Assembly: GCA_963700785.1 (NCBI GenBank)
Contig: CAVOYZ010000016.1
Location: 1 to 64,000, forward strand
Length of the DNA stretch: 64,000 nucleotides
Origin: CAXMST01 sp963700785
GTDB lineage: Bacteria > Actinomycetota > Thermoleophilia > Solirubrobacterales > 70-9
Direction: 5' to 3'
Every line of letters begins with the position of its first letter. The first letter of the stretch is position 1. A model generated the notes under the pieces. That model searched no databases. It was not told where the DNA came from and saw nothing but the letters and a program-made list of their open reading frames with translations. The position numbers and the translations under genes were made by a program. Below are positions 8,537-17,221 of this stretch, piece by piece.

Positions 8537-9226
8537 GTGAACGAAGCTGACTCAATGGTCGGTCGCGTACTCGTGGTCGAGGACGACGACGAGATCGCCG
8601 ACGTCCTACGGCGCTCGCTGCGTCAGGAGGGCCACGAGGTCCGCACCGCTCTCGACGGCGAGGAGGCGCTCGAGACCGCCCGCGACTTCTCGCCCGACAT
8701 GGTCGTGCTCGACCTCGGCCTGCCGAAGCTCGACGGAGTCGAGGTCTGCCGGCAGCTGCGCGAGGAGAGCGACGTCCCGATCCTGATCCTCACCGCCCGC
8801 ACCGACACCGACGACCGCGTCCGCGGCCTCGATGCCGGGGCCGACGACTACCTGACCAAGCCGTTCGAGCGGGCGGAGCTGCTCGCCCGCCTGCGGGCAC
8901 TGATGCGGCGCCGGCCGCCGCGCGGGAGCGCCTCGCTGCGCGTCGGCGACCTGAGCCTGAACCCGGACACCCGCGAGGTGATGCGTGGTGAGCGCGCCCT
9001 CGACCTCACCGCCCGCGAGTTCGAGCTGCTCGAGTTCCTGATGCGCAACCAGCGGCTCGTGATCTCCCGCGAACGGCTGCTCGAGGAGGTCTGGGGCTAT
9101 GACCCGACCTCGATGACCAACACGATCGACGTCTTCATCAGCAACCTGCGACGGAAGCTCGAGCAGGAGGGCGAGGCCCGTGTCCTCCACACCAAACGCG
9201 GGGCTGGGTACGTGGTGCGGCCGTGA
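8537..9226 (+). CDS. OmpR/PhoB-family response regulator
   Basis: Two-domain response regulator of 229 residues. The receiver domain has acidic residues VVEDDDE near the start and phosphoacceptor Asp59 in MVVLDLGLPKLDG. The C-terminal winged helix has LTAREFELLEFLMRN and ends RKLEQEG...TKRGAGYVVRP. The start is set at GTG 8537 because a TAAGAT box (8524-8529) sits exactly 7 nt upstream, as at other leaderless genes here. ATG 8555 is the alternative; TTG 8516 would start before the box. It overlaps the histidine kinase by 4 nt (GTGA), so the pair is coupled. The layout resembles MprAB/TcrAB-type systems; the signal is unknown. Confidence 0.9.
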   Translation: MNEADSMVGRVLVVEDDDEIADVLRRSLRQEGHEVRTALDGEEALETARDFSPDMVVLDLGLPKLDGVEVCRQLREESDVPILILTARTDTDDRVRGLDAGADDYLTKPFERAELLARLRALMRRRPPRGSASLRVGDLSLNPDTREVMRGERALDLTAREFELLEFLMRNQRLVISRERLLEEVWGYDPTSMTNTIDVFISNLRRKLEQEGEARVLHTKRGAGYVVRP

Positions 9227-10635
9227 GACCGGTGCGCTCGACGATGGCCAGCCTGCGGCGCCAGCCGGTGCGGATCAGGCTGGCGGTCTTCTCGGGTGCG
9301 CTGACCGCCGTGATCCTGATCGCCTTCGCGATCGTCGTCGGGCGCCTGGTCAGCAACAGGATCGAGGCCGACTTCCGCGCCGACGTCCAGGGCACGGCGG
9401 TCGGGCTCGCGGTGGCGCTGGGCAACGGCAGCGGGGCCTCGGGGGTCACCCGCGACGACCTGAAGCAGATCGCGATGACCAACCACGCCGAGATCAGGAT
9501 CGTCGACCAGGCCGGCAACGCGAGCTTCGCGACCCCCGACGACTCCGATCTCGGGCCCCCCGACACGAGGGGCATCCGCGAAGCCGGATCGCTGCGGGTC
9601 GCCTCGGAGCTGATCGGCCAGAACAACCTCGGCGGGGCCCTATACGTGCAGTACGCGCAGTCGCGCGCCAACGTCGACGCGACGACCGGCCGCCTCTGGC
9701 TGTTTCTCGGCGGCGGCGTCCTGGTCGGCACCCTGCTCGCGGTCGCCGCGGGGATGACCGTCGCCAACCGCGCGATGCAGCCGATCGCGGCGCTGACCGG
9801 AACCGCCCGCAGGATCGCGGGCACGCGCGACCCGTCGATGCGGATCCCCCAGCCCGAGAGCGACGACGAGGTGGCCGAGCTGGCGCGGACCCTGGACGAG
9901 ATGCTGAGGCAGCTCGATGCGGCCAGAACCGAGGCCGAGAGCACGGTCAAGCGACAGCGCGAGTTCGTCGCCGACGCCTCGCACGAGCTGCGCACGCCGC
10001 TGACCAGCGTCCTCGCCAACCTCGAGCTGCTCGAGAGCTCGCTGACCGACGCCGACGAGGACGAGCAGGCCGCCGCCCGCTCGGCCCTGCGCAGCTCGAA
10101 GCGGATGAGTCGCCTGGTCGGCGACCTGCTGATCCTCGCGCGCGCCGACGCCGGCCGGCGCGGCGAGCCGATCGAGTGCGACCTCTCGGTGATCGCCTGC
10201 GAGGCCGTCGAGGAGGTCCGTCCGGTCGCCGAGGACCACCATCGACTCAGCGCCGAGATCGAGCCCGGGGCGGAGCTCCAGGGCGACCCGGACGAGCTCC
10301 ACCGCCTGGTCGTCAACCTGCTCGAGAACGCCGTCCGCCACACCCCCTCCGGGACCCGGGTCGAGATCCGACTCAGCCGTCAGAACGGCAACGCGCGGAT
10401 CGAGGTCGCCGACGACGGACCCGGCCTCCCGGACGGCATGGAGCAGCAGGTCTTCGAGCGGTTCGTGCGCGGCGCCGGCCCCGCCGATCGGCATTCGTCG
10501 AACGGTGACGGGACCGGCCTCGGCCTGTCGATCGTCCGCGCGGTGGCGATCGCCCACGGCGGCGAGGTCAGCGCCGGGCGCTCCGGCAGCGGCGGAGCCA
10601 GCTTCGAGGTGTCGCTACCGCTGGCCGAAGATTGA
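9223..10635 (+). CDS. membrane sensor histidine kinase (HAMP, HisKA, HATPase_c)
   Basis: 470-residue partner kinase of the preceding regulator. TM1 is about residues 19-42, an extracytoplasmic sensor of about 110 residues follows, TM2 is about 157-181, then a HAMP domain. The dimerisation/phosphoacceptor box FVADASHELRTPLTSV carries His254. The ATP-binding domain shows the N box (NLLENAVRHTPSG), the G1 box (VADDGPGLP) and the G2 box (GDGTGLGLSIV). The GTG start lies in the 4-nt overlap with the regulator. A strong intrinsic terminator follows at 10775-10818. The sensor domain gives no clue to the stimulus. Confidence 0.9.
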   Translation: MRPVRSTMASLRRQPVRIRLAVFSGALTAVILIAFAIVVGRLVSNRIEADFRADVQGTAVGLAVALGNGSGASGVTRDDLKQIAMTNHAEIRIVDQAGNASFATPDDSDLGPPDTRGIREAGSLRVASELIGQNNLGGALYVQYAQSRANVDATTGRLWLFLGGGVLVGTLLAVAAGMTVANRAMQPIAALTGTARRIAGTRDPSMRIPQPESDDEVAELARTLDEMLRQLDAARTEAESTVKRQREFVADASHELRTPLTSVLANLELLESSLTDADEDEQAAARSALRSSKRMSRLVGDLLILARADAGRRGEPIECDLSVIACEAVEEVRPVAEDHHRLSAEIEPGAELQGDPDELHRLVVNLLENAVRHTPSGTRVEIRLSRQNGNARIEVADDGPGLPDGMEQQVFERFVRGAGPADRHSSNGDGTGLGLSIVRAVAIAHGGEVSAGRSGSGGASFEVSLPLAED

Positions 10636-10774
10636 GCAAAGACTTCAGCCCGCTTAAGACGCGGTTTATCGGCGCCGTCGACCATGTGGGCAGGACGAGA
10701 CAAGGCCCGCGGCGAGCCCACCCTGAAACATACGGCCGCAGCGGGCATCAGATTGGCCCAGCCTGAGCCAATTC

Positions 10775-10818
10775 GGCCCGTCGGACCCCCCTCCCTGGTC
10801 CGGCGGGCCAAGTTTTTT
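10775..10818 (+). terminator. intrinsic terminator of the two-component operon
   Basis: A 13-bp stem, GGCCCGTCGGACC (10775-10787) with GGTCCGGCGGGCC (10797-10809), contains one T.G wobble, a 9-nt loop, then AAG and a run of six T (10813-10818). It lies 140 nt after the kinase stop and just beyond the end of convergent rnj. It is a textbook intrinsic terminator for the plus strand; on the minus strand it lacks a following U tract. Confidence 0.85.
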
Positions 10819-10826
10819 CCGCCGGC

Positions 10827-12494
10827 TCAGACCTCGACGATCACCGGGAGCACCATCGGGCGGCGCTTGAGCCGGTCGTAGACGAAGCCCGCGACGTCGT
10901 CGTGGAGGTCCTGCTGGATCAGCGCCAGCTCGCGACCGGGGTCCGCGGCGCGTTCCAGCGACTCGTCGACGACGTCCTGCACGTCCTCGATCAGCTCGGC
11001 GATCTCGTTCTCGGCGAGGAACGGCACGCCGCGAATGATCACCTCGGGATCGGCGACCGGCTCCCCCGACTCCCCCGACACCGTCGCGACGACGATGAAC
11101 AGCCCGTCGGCGGAGAGAGCGCGGCGATCGCGCAGCGCAACGTCGTCGGGGTCGCCGATGTCGACGCCGTCGACGAAGATCACCCCGGCCCCGATGTCGT
11201 CGCCGAGCCGCGCGCCCTGCGCGGTGATCTCGAGCGGGATGCCGTTCTTCGACTTGAAGATCCGCTCGGCCGGGACCCCGACCGACTCCGCCAGCTGCGC
11301 GTGCAGCCGCAGCCGCTTGTGGTCGCCGTGGACCGGCATCACGTACTTCGGCTTGGTCAGGTTCAGCATCAGCTTGATCTCCTCCTGCCAGCCGTGGCCT
11401 GAGGCGTGGATCGGGGCGTCCCTGGCGGTGATCACCCGGGCGCCGATCTCGAAGATCCGGTCGATCGTCTCGTTCACCGAGCGCTCGTTGCCCGGGATCG
11501 GCGTGGCGCTGAAGACGACCGTGTCACCGGAGTGCAGCTCGACGTCGCGGTGCTCGCCGGCCGCCATCCGCCGCAGGGCCGACAGCGGCTCGCCCTGGGA
11601 GCCGGTCGAGATCGCGATCACGTCCTCGTCCGGGTAGTCCTCGATCTCGCGCGGCTGGATCAAGAGGCCCTTGGGAGCGTTGGTGATGCCGAGGTTGCGG
11701 GCGATGTTGAAGTTCTTCCGCATCGAGCGCCCGACCAGCGCCACCTTGCGGTCCAACTCCACCGCCGCATCGACCACCTGCTGGACCCGGTGCAGGTTCG
11801 AGGCGAAGCAGGTGACGATGATCCGGCCCTCGCAGCGCGAGAAGGTCTCGAGCAGGGCCGGGCCGATGCTCGACTCCGAGGGAGCGACCCCGGGCCGATC
11901 GGCGTTGGTCGAGTCACCGCACAGGCAGAGCAGCCCCTCGGCGCCGAGCGCCGCCAGCCGGGAGACGTCGGCGGGCCGCCCGTCGACCGGCGTCTGATCG
12001 AACTTGTAGTCGCCGGTGACCAGGATCGTCCCGAGCTCGGTGTGTAGAGCGACCGCCCGGGCGTCCGGGATCGAGTGCGACATGTGCACGGTCTCGATCT
12101 CGAACGGCCCGGCCTTGCGTCGCTCGCCGGCCTCGATCTCCTCGATCGGGACGTCCTTCAGCTTGTGCTCCTCCAGCTTGCTGCGGACCAGGCCGACGGT
12201 CAGCCGGCCGCCGTAGATCGCCGGCGGAATCCCGATCTCCCTGAGCACGTAGGGGAGCGCGCCGACGTGGTCCTCGTGGCCGTGGGTGAGGACGATCGCC
12301 TCGATGTCGTCGAGCCGGTCGCGCAGGTAGGAGAAGTCCGGCAGGACGAGGTCGATGCCGAGCATCTCCGCGGTCGGGAACATCAGGCCCGTATCGACGA
12401 TCACGATCCGGCCGTCGAGCTCGACGACCATCATGTTCTTGCCGATCTCGCCGAGCCCCCCGAGGGGCAGGATCCGCAGCGTCGGCTCGCTCAT
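10827..12494 (-). CDS. rnj: ribonuclease J
   Basis: 555-residue metallo-beta-lactamase/beta-CASP ribonuclease. The zinc motif HGHEDH is at residues 71-76, the N-terminus LRILPLGGLGEIGKNMMVVE is typical of RNase J, and the C-terminal region beyond the beta-CASP domain has the usual length. RNase J processes and degrades mRNA, with both endo- and 5'-exonuclease activity in characterised bacteria. Its start overlaps the dapA stop by 4 nt (ATGA), so it is the second gene of a dapA-rnj operon, an arrangement seen in other actinobacteria. Complete and intact. Confidence 0.94.
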   Translation of the reverse strand: MSEPTLRILPLGGLGEIGKNMMVVELDGRIVIVDTGLMFPTAEMLGIDLVLPDFSYLRDRLDDIEAIVLTHGHEDHVGALPYVLREIGIPPAIYGGRLTVGLVRSKLEEHKLKDVPIEEIEAGERRKAGPFEIETVHMSHSIPDARAVALHTELGTILVTGDYKFDQTPVDGRPADVSRLAALGAEGLLCLCGDSTNADRPGVAPSESSIGPALLETFSRCEGRIIVTCFASNLHRVQQVVDAAVELDRKVALVGRSMRKNFNIARNLGITNAPKGLLIQPREIEDYPDEDVIAISTGSQGEPLSALRRMAAGEHRDVELHSGDTVVFSATPIPGNERSVNETIDRIFEIGARVITARDAPIHASGHGWQEEIKLMLNLTKPKYVMPVHGDHKRLRLHAQLAESVGVPAERIFKSKNGIPLEITAQGARLGDDIGAGVIFVDGVDIGDPDDVALRDRRALSADGLFIVVATVSGESGEPVADPEVIIRGVPFLAENEIAELIEDVQDVVDESLERAADPGRELALIQQDLHDDVAGFVYDRLKRRPMVLPVIVEV

Positions 12495-13360
12495 GCGGCC
12501 GCCGGCAGGTCCTGCCGCTCGAGGGCACCGCGGATCGTCGCCCGCTCCGCGTCGCTCGCCGGGACCATCGGCAACCGCATCCGCTCCGAGCAGATGCCGA
12601 GCATCGCCAGCGCGGTCTTGATCGGGATCGGGTTCGTGGTCACGCCGAGCGCCTCGTAGAGCGGCTGCAGCTCGGCGTCGATCGCACGGGCGCCGTCGAT
12701 GTCCCCGGCCGCCACCGCATCGCAGATCTCGCGCATCCGCGGCCCGACGATGTGGCTGGCGACCAGGATCCCCCCGGCTCCGCCGCCCTCGAGGCAGCGC
12801 AAGAGGACGTTGTCGTTGCCGGCGAGCAGGTCGAGGCCCTCGATCGGACCGAGCTCGGCGTCATTGGCCTGCTTGACCGCGACCACGTTGTCGATCGTCG
12901 CGAGCGCGGCGAGGTCGTCGGGCGGGATGTTGACCACGCAGCGGGAGGGGATGTTGTAGACGATAAGGGGCAGCTCGGTGGCCTCCGCGCAGGCCTCGAA
13001 GTGGGCCCTGACGCCCGCCGGGTTCGGGCGGTTGTAGTAGGGGGTGACGATCAGGACGCCGTCGGCGCCGGCGGCCGTCACCGCCCGCGTCAGCTCGACC
13101 GAGTGCCTGGTGTCGTTGGAGCCGGCGCCGACGATCAGCTGCGCGCCGGGCCCGAGCTCGTCGCGGACCGCACCGAGGATCGCCAGCTTCTCGCTGTCGT
13201 CGAGGGTCGGCGACTCGCCGGTCGTCCCGGCCAGCACGAGCCCATCGGAGCCGTTGTCGACCAGGTGCCGTGCGACCGCGCGGCAGGCGCCCAGGTCGAC
13301 CGCCCCGTCCTCGTCGAACGGGGTGACCATCGCGGTGATGACGCCGGAGAACTCGCTCAT
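12491..13360 (-). CDS. dapA: 4-hydroxy-tetrahydrodipicolinate synthase
   Basis: 289-residue TIM-barrel aldolase that condenses pyruvate with aspartate semialdehyde in the lysine/diaminopimelate pathway. The Schiff-base lysine is Lys163 in VVAVKQAN. The GTTGES motif (residues 45-50) and Tyr136 in VYNIPSR match the active site, and PYYNRPNPAG is the family signature. Start ATG 13360 is supported by a TACGCT box at 13368-13373, 7 nt upstream. Longer in-frame reading to 13495 overlaps the next gene and looks spurious. dapB, the next enzyme of the pathway, lies 2.5 kb away at 15923-16615 with unrelated genes between. Confidence 0.95.
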   Translation of the reverse strand: MSEFSGVITAMVTPFDEDGAVDLGACRAVARHLVDNGSDGLVLAGTTGESPTLDDSEKLAILGAVRDELGPGAQLIVGAGSNDTRHSVELTRAVTAAGADGVLIVTPYYNRPNPAGVRAHFEACAEATELPLIVYNIPSRCVVNIPPDDLAALATIDNVVAVKQANDAELGPIEGLDLLAGNDNVLLRCLEGGGAGGILVASHIVGPRMREICDAVAAGDIDGARAIDAELQPLYEALGVTTNPIPIKTALAMLGICSERMRLPMVPASDAERATIRGALERQDLPAAA

Positions 13361-13430
13361 CCGGCCAAGCGTACCGCCGGCCAGGCCCGTACGCGGCCCC
13401 CGAACCGGTTGCCGGATGCGGCCACTTCGA

Positions 13431-14904
13431 TCAGCCGGCGAACACCGGCGGCACCCGATCCGCCCAGGGCTGCGCCCGCTCGAGCTGCGCGGCAACCCGG
13501 ATCAGCAGGTCCTCGCGGCCGAACGGCGCGACCAGCTGGACGCCGACCGGCACCCCCTCGTCGGTCCAGTGCAGCGGCAGCGAGATCGCCGGCTGTCCGG
13601 TGACGTTGAACAGCGCCGTGAACGCGCCCGAGGGGAAGCTGCGATGGAAGGCGTCCATCGGGTTGTCGGTCAGCGTGTCGCTGATCTCCCCCAGCTTCGG
13701 CGCGACCTCGGCCATCGTCGGGGTCAGCAGCAGGTCGTGGCCGGCCTCGTACCAGCCGGCGATCATCCGGCTGATCCCCTGGTGCAGGGAGACGTCCTGC
13801 AGGTAGCGGCCGCTGTCCCGCTCGTGCCCGATCTCGAGCCAGCGCCCAGGTCAGCGGCTCGACATCGTCGCCGGTCAGCTCGCGGCCGAGCAGCATCCCG
13901 ACCTGCGCGAGCGTCGCCGCCTGTCCCGCGGCCCAGCGGGTCAGGAAGCTGTCCTGGATCTGCATCCCGGCATCGGTCTCGGTGCCGCCGAACACATCGA
14001 TCAGCGAGCCGCCGGTCAGGTGGTGGCCGAGCGACTCGAGCAGCTTCGCAGCGTCCTCGACCGCGGCGACGCAGTCGGGGTCGACCTCGGACTCGACGGC
14101 CGGCGCGGTCATGATCCCGACTCGCAGGCCGGCCTGCTCGTCGTCGAGCTCGTCGACGTAGGGGCGAATCGGCTCGGGAGCCACGTAGGGATCGCCGGGG
14201 GCCGGTCCCTGCACCGCGTCGAGGAGCCGGGCGGTGTCGCGCACCGATCTCGAGACCGCGAGCTCGACGGTCAGCCCCGAGACGTTGTCGCCGATCAGCG
14301 GTCCCTCGCTGATCCGCTGCCGGGTCGGCTTCAGCCCGACGAGCCCGTTGTTCGAGGCCGGAATCCGGATCGAGCCGCCGCCGTCGTTGGCGTGAGCCAT
14401 CGGCACCATGCCGCCGGCGACCGCAGCGCCGGAGCCGCCGGAGGAGCCGCCCGGACTGCGGCTCGTATCCCAGGGGTTGCTCGTCGCTCCGTAGGCGACC
14501 GGCTCCGTGGTCGGCAGGATGCCGAGCTCCGGCGTGTTCGTCTTACCGATCGTGATCAGGCCGGCGTCGCGGAAGCGCTGCGCCAGGTAGGTGTCCATCG
14601 GCGCGGTGAAGTTGGCCTCCTTCAGCACCCGCATTCCCAGGTGCAGCGGCTGGCCGGCGAACGCGGCCCCGAGGTCCTTGAGCAGGAACGGGACGCCCTT
14701 GAAGGGGCCGTCGGGCAGCTCGCCGGAGGCCGCCTCGCGGGCCTCGTCGAAGAGCGGGTGGATGACTGCGTTGAGCTCCCCGTTGACCTGCTCGACGCGG
14801 TCGATCGCGGCGTCGACGAGCTCCAGTGGGCTCGCCTCGCCGGAGCTGACCAGCTCAGCCATCGCGGTCGCGTCCATCCTCGAAAGCTCGTCGCTCATCT
14901 GCAT
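13431..14904 (-). pseudogene. amidase (GatA-like amidase-signature family), frameshifted
   Basis: Amidase-signature hydrolase. Lys76 in FLLKDLGA, Ser154 in SPGGSSGGS and Ser178 in GGGSIRIPAS form the Ser-Ser-Lys triad. The frame beginning at 14904 is clean to about 13842 (VEPLTWAL), after which the true protein continues in another frame (IGHERDSGRYLQDVSLHQG, then AGWYEAGHDLLLTPTMAEV) and stops at 13431. Removing one base near 13838-13845 restores a normal-length amidase of about 490 residues. Because both halves keep perfect codon bias, this is either a very recent mutation or a sequencing error. The substrate cannot be told. Confidence 0.85.
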
Positions 14905-14953
14905 CTCCGTCGGCGTAGGTGTGGGTCGGCGGGTCGGTCGTCGGCCCGGGACG

Positions 14954-15856
14954 CTAGCGGGGTTTCCCCGCCACCGGCCCGAGCGCCCGCAGCAGCGAGC
15001 CGACCACCAGCCCCGCGACCGCGACGATCGCCGCCGAGGAGAGCAGGTAGGCCGCGTGGAAGCGGTTCCAGTCCACCTCGGGCCCGTAGCGGAGCGAGGC
15101 GAAGACCAGCGCCCCGACGAACAGCCCGATCGCGACGAGGGCTCCGGCGGTCTCGATCCGCCGGGCGATCGTCGCCGAGCGGCCCGGCGGTACGGCGGAC
15201 AGCTCCGACGTCGCGACGCCGGGCGCCCGCGAGTAGAGCAGCGCCAGCAGGGCCGCGGTCACCGCCAGGGTCAGCAGATAGGAGCCGATCGCGTCGCTGG
15301 GGCGATGCCAGTCGGCGGTCACCGTGAACACCCCCGCGGCCGCGGCGAGGCCCAGCGCCAGCAGGGCCGCCCAGGGACGCAGCCGCGGCGGCGCGACGAC
15401 GACGAAGGCGAGGCCGATGCTCGCAAAGACGGTCGCGTGACCGCTCGGGTAGCTGTTCTCCGCGATCCGCGAGTCGATCACCAGGTCGGGGCGCTCGAAC
15501 AGCCAGAGCTTGAAGACCTCGGTCGCGACCAGGCTGACACCGATGATCGCCGCGGGGAGCAGGAGCAGCGCCGGCCGACGCCGGAGCAGGGCGATGCCGG
15601 TGAGCACGCCGGTGGCGATCAGCAGCGAGCCGATCGAGACCGTGCGCAGCAGCCTGCTCGCCGCGTCCTGGGCGCGCTCGGGCACCTGGTCGACCCCCGT
15701 CAGGGCGGCCTCGTCGCCGCGCTGGCCGAGCTCGGTCTGCACCGCGAACAGGTAGACGCCGAAGAACGCCACCAGGGCGAGCGCCGACAGCACTGTGAGC
15801 CGGACGACGCGCGGCGTCAGCGCGATCTCCGCGCCTCGATCGAGGAGCCTGGGCAT
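14954..15856 (-). CDS. PAP2-superfamily membrane phosphatase
   Basis: 300-residue integral membrane phosphatase with about six hydrophobic segments. All three PAP2 motifs are present: KLWLFERP (residues 116-123), PSGH (137-140) and a third motif ending ADWHRPSD (His184, Asp188). Family members dephosphorylate lipid phosphates such as undecaprenyl pyrophosphate or phosphatidate in the cell membrane; which one cannot be told here. A TAACCT box at 15866-15871 lies 9 nt before the ATG, so it probably has its own leaderless promoter. It sits alone between the frameshifted amidase and dapB. Confidence 0.88.
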   Translation of the reverse strand: MPRLLDRGAEIALTPRVVRLTVLSALALVAFFGVYLFAVQTELGQRGDEAALTGVDQVPERAQDAASRLLRTVSIGSLLIATGVLTGIALLRRRPALLLLPAAIIGVSLVATEVFKLWLFERPDLVIDSRIAENSYPSGHATVFASIGLAFVVVAPPRLRPWAALLALGLAAAAGVFTVTADWHRPSDAIGSYLLTLAVTAALLALLYSRAPGVATSELSAVPPGRSATIARRIETAGALVAIGLFVGALVFASLRYGPEVDWNRFHAAYLLSSAAIVAVAGLVVGSLLRALGPVAGKPR

Positions 15857-15922
15857 GAGACAGTCAGGTTAGGAAAGCGCAGCCAAACCGCGCCTAAAGG
15901 CCCCTACCGGCCGCCCCCGGCG

Positions 15923-16615
15923 TCAGTCCAGCAACGCCTCGAGCCCGACCGTGAGCGGATCGGGCAGCGTGCCGACCCGCCGGCAGGCGAGCACGACCCC
16001 GGGCATGAACGAATGCCGGTCGGTCGAGTCGTGGCGGACCGAGAGCGTCTGGCCCTCGCCGCCGAAGATCACCTCCTGGTGGGCGACCAGGCCGGGGAGG
16101 CGGACCGAGTGGATCGGCTCGTGCACGTTGCCGCCGGCGGCCTCGATCAGCTCCGCGGTCCGCGCCGCCGTGCCCGACGGCTTGTCGAGCTTGCGGTCGT
16201 GATGGAGCTCGACGATCTCGGCCTCGGGCATGTGCGGGGCGATCAGCTGCGCGGCCCGCATCATCAGCACCGCCCCGATCGCGAAGTTCGGGGCGACGAA
16301 GGCACGGCCCCCCTCCCCCCCGTCCCAGTGATCGGTGGCGCACTTGCGCAGCTTCTCGAGGTCGAAGCCGGTGGTGCCGATCACCACGCTGGTACCTGAA
16401 TGCAGGCACTTGTGGGCGTTCGGCAGCGCCTGGTCGGGGATCGTGAAGTCGACGACCACGTCGGCGTCGTCGAGCACCTCGCCGAGCTCGACGCCGAGCT
16501 CCGGATCCGCGCGGCCGGTCAGCTCGAGCCCCGCGGCCGCCTCGACCGCCTCGCAGACGGTCGCACCCATCCGCCCGGCGGCGCCGGCCACCGCAACCCT
16601 GATCGAGTCAGCCAT
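15923..16615 (-). CDS. dapB: 4-hydroxy-tetrahydrodipicolinate reductase
   Basis: 230-residue NAD(P)H-dependent reductase, second step of the diaminopimelate pathway after DapA. The Rossmann motif VAVAGAAGRMG is near residue 7, and the catalytic and substrate site is ELHHDRKLDKPSGTA. It is a little shorter than the usual 245-270 residues but both domains are present and the reading frame is intact. A TAAGCT box (16623-16628) lies exactly 7 nt before the ATG. It is transcribed divergently from the SnoaL-like gene. Confidence 0.94.
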   Translation of the reverse strand: MADSIRVAVAGAAGRMGATVCEAVEAAAGLELTGRADPELGVELGEVLDDADVVVDFTIPDQALPNAHKCLHSGTSVVIGTTGFDLEKLRKCATDHWDGGEGGRAFVAPNFAIGAVLMMRAAQLIAPHMPEAEIVELHHDRKLDKPSGTAARTAELIEAAGGNVHEPIHSVRLPGLVAHQEVIFGGEGQTLSVRHDSTDRHSFMPGVVLACRRVGTLPDPLTVGLEALLD

Positions 16616-16684
16616 GCCCGGCAGCTTACGCGGGCGGCCGGGCGCGGGCTACAGTCGTCGGCTCCGCCCACCAGGAGGCTGCGG

Positions 16685-17020
16685 ATGACCAACCAAGACC
16701 GGCTCCAGATCGCCCGCGACTGCTACGGGGCCTACGTCTCCGGCGACCGCTCGGTCCTCGAGCGGCATCTCAGCGACGAGCTGACCTTCTCGGCCCCGCC
16801 CGACGTCGGCATCGACCGGGCGACCTACTTCGAGCGCTGCTGGCCCAACGCCAAGCTGATCGAGGGCTTCGCGTTCGTGCGACTGCTCGAGGTCGGTGAC
16901 GAGGTGATCGTCACCTACGAGAGCACCAAGACCGACGGCAGCCGGTTTCGCAACACCGAGATCCTCGGCTTCGACGGCAACAAGATCAGCCGGGTCGAGG
17001 TCTACTTCGGCTGCATCTAG
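16685..17020 (+). CDS. SnoaL/NTF2-like domain protein
   Basis: Small protein of 111 residues with the cone-shaped NTF2-like fold of the SnoaL type: an N-terminal helical pair (IARDCYGAYVSGDRSVLERH), then DELTFSAPP, and a C-terminal beta sheet (VIVTYESTKTDG, ISRVEVYFGC). Such proteins range from polyketide cyclases to ligand-binding proteins of unknown role; no catalytic assignment is possible. A good ribosome site AGGAGG at 16672-16677 sets the start. It is monocistronic, and is followed by 200 bases with two inverted repeats before the convergent M16 gene. Confidence 0.75.
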   Translation: MTNQDRLQIARDCYGAYVSGDRSVLERHLSDELTFSAPPDVGIDRATYFERCWPNAKLIEGFAFVRLLEVGDEVIVTYESTKTDGSRFRNTEILGFDGNKISRVEVYFGCI

Positions 17021-17101
17021 CGGTTCTCGCGCGAAGGCAAAGCCGCAGGCAGAGGGCGCTGCCGCCCGTGCGGCGGACGTCTCCGACGCGCCAGGGATGG
17101 G

Positions 17102-17148
17102 CCGAGGTTGAGATCGACACCGATATCCGGGGTCAAGTTCAACCTCGG
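17102..17148. repeat. 10-bp inverted repeat with 27-nt centre in convergent intergenic region
   Basis: CCGAGGTTGA (17102-17111) is perfectly mirrored by TCAACCTCGG (17139-17148). It lies in the 201-bp gap between the ends of the SnoaL-like gene and the M16 peptidase gene. No T tract follows on either strand, so a canonical terminator is not shown. It could be a mobile REP-type palindrome or a factor-dependent terminator. Confidence 0.6.
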
Positions 17149-17162
17149 TTGCCAGGCGGGTT

Positions 17163-17188
17163 CCGTGTGTGCTGCGCTACGCACACGG
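17163..17188. terminator. stem-loop between convergent genes, possible bidirectional terminator
   Basis: CCGTGTG (17163-17169) pairs with CACACGG (17182-17188), extended inward by a T.G and a G-C pair. It sits 34 bases after the M16 stop and 143 after the SnoaL stop. No U tract is visible on either side, so the terminator role is inferred from position. Confidence 0.4.
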
Positions 17189-17221
17189 CACCGCGGCCGC
17201 GGGCCGGCCTGAGCGGGCCGC

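Noticed and set aside
10684..10881. 65-codon plus-strand frame across the terminator
   Set aside because: It spans the terminator hairpin and the end of rnj, with no ribosome site and no recognisable protein.
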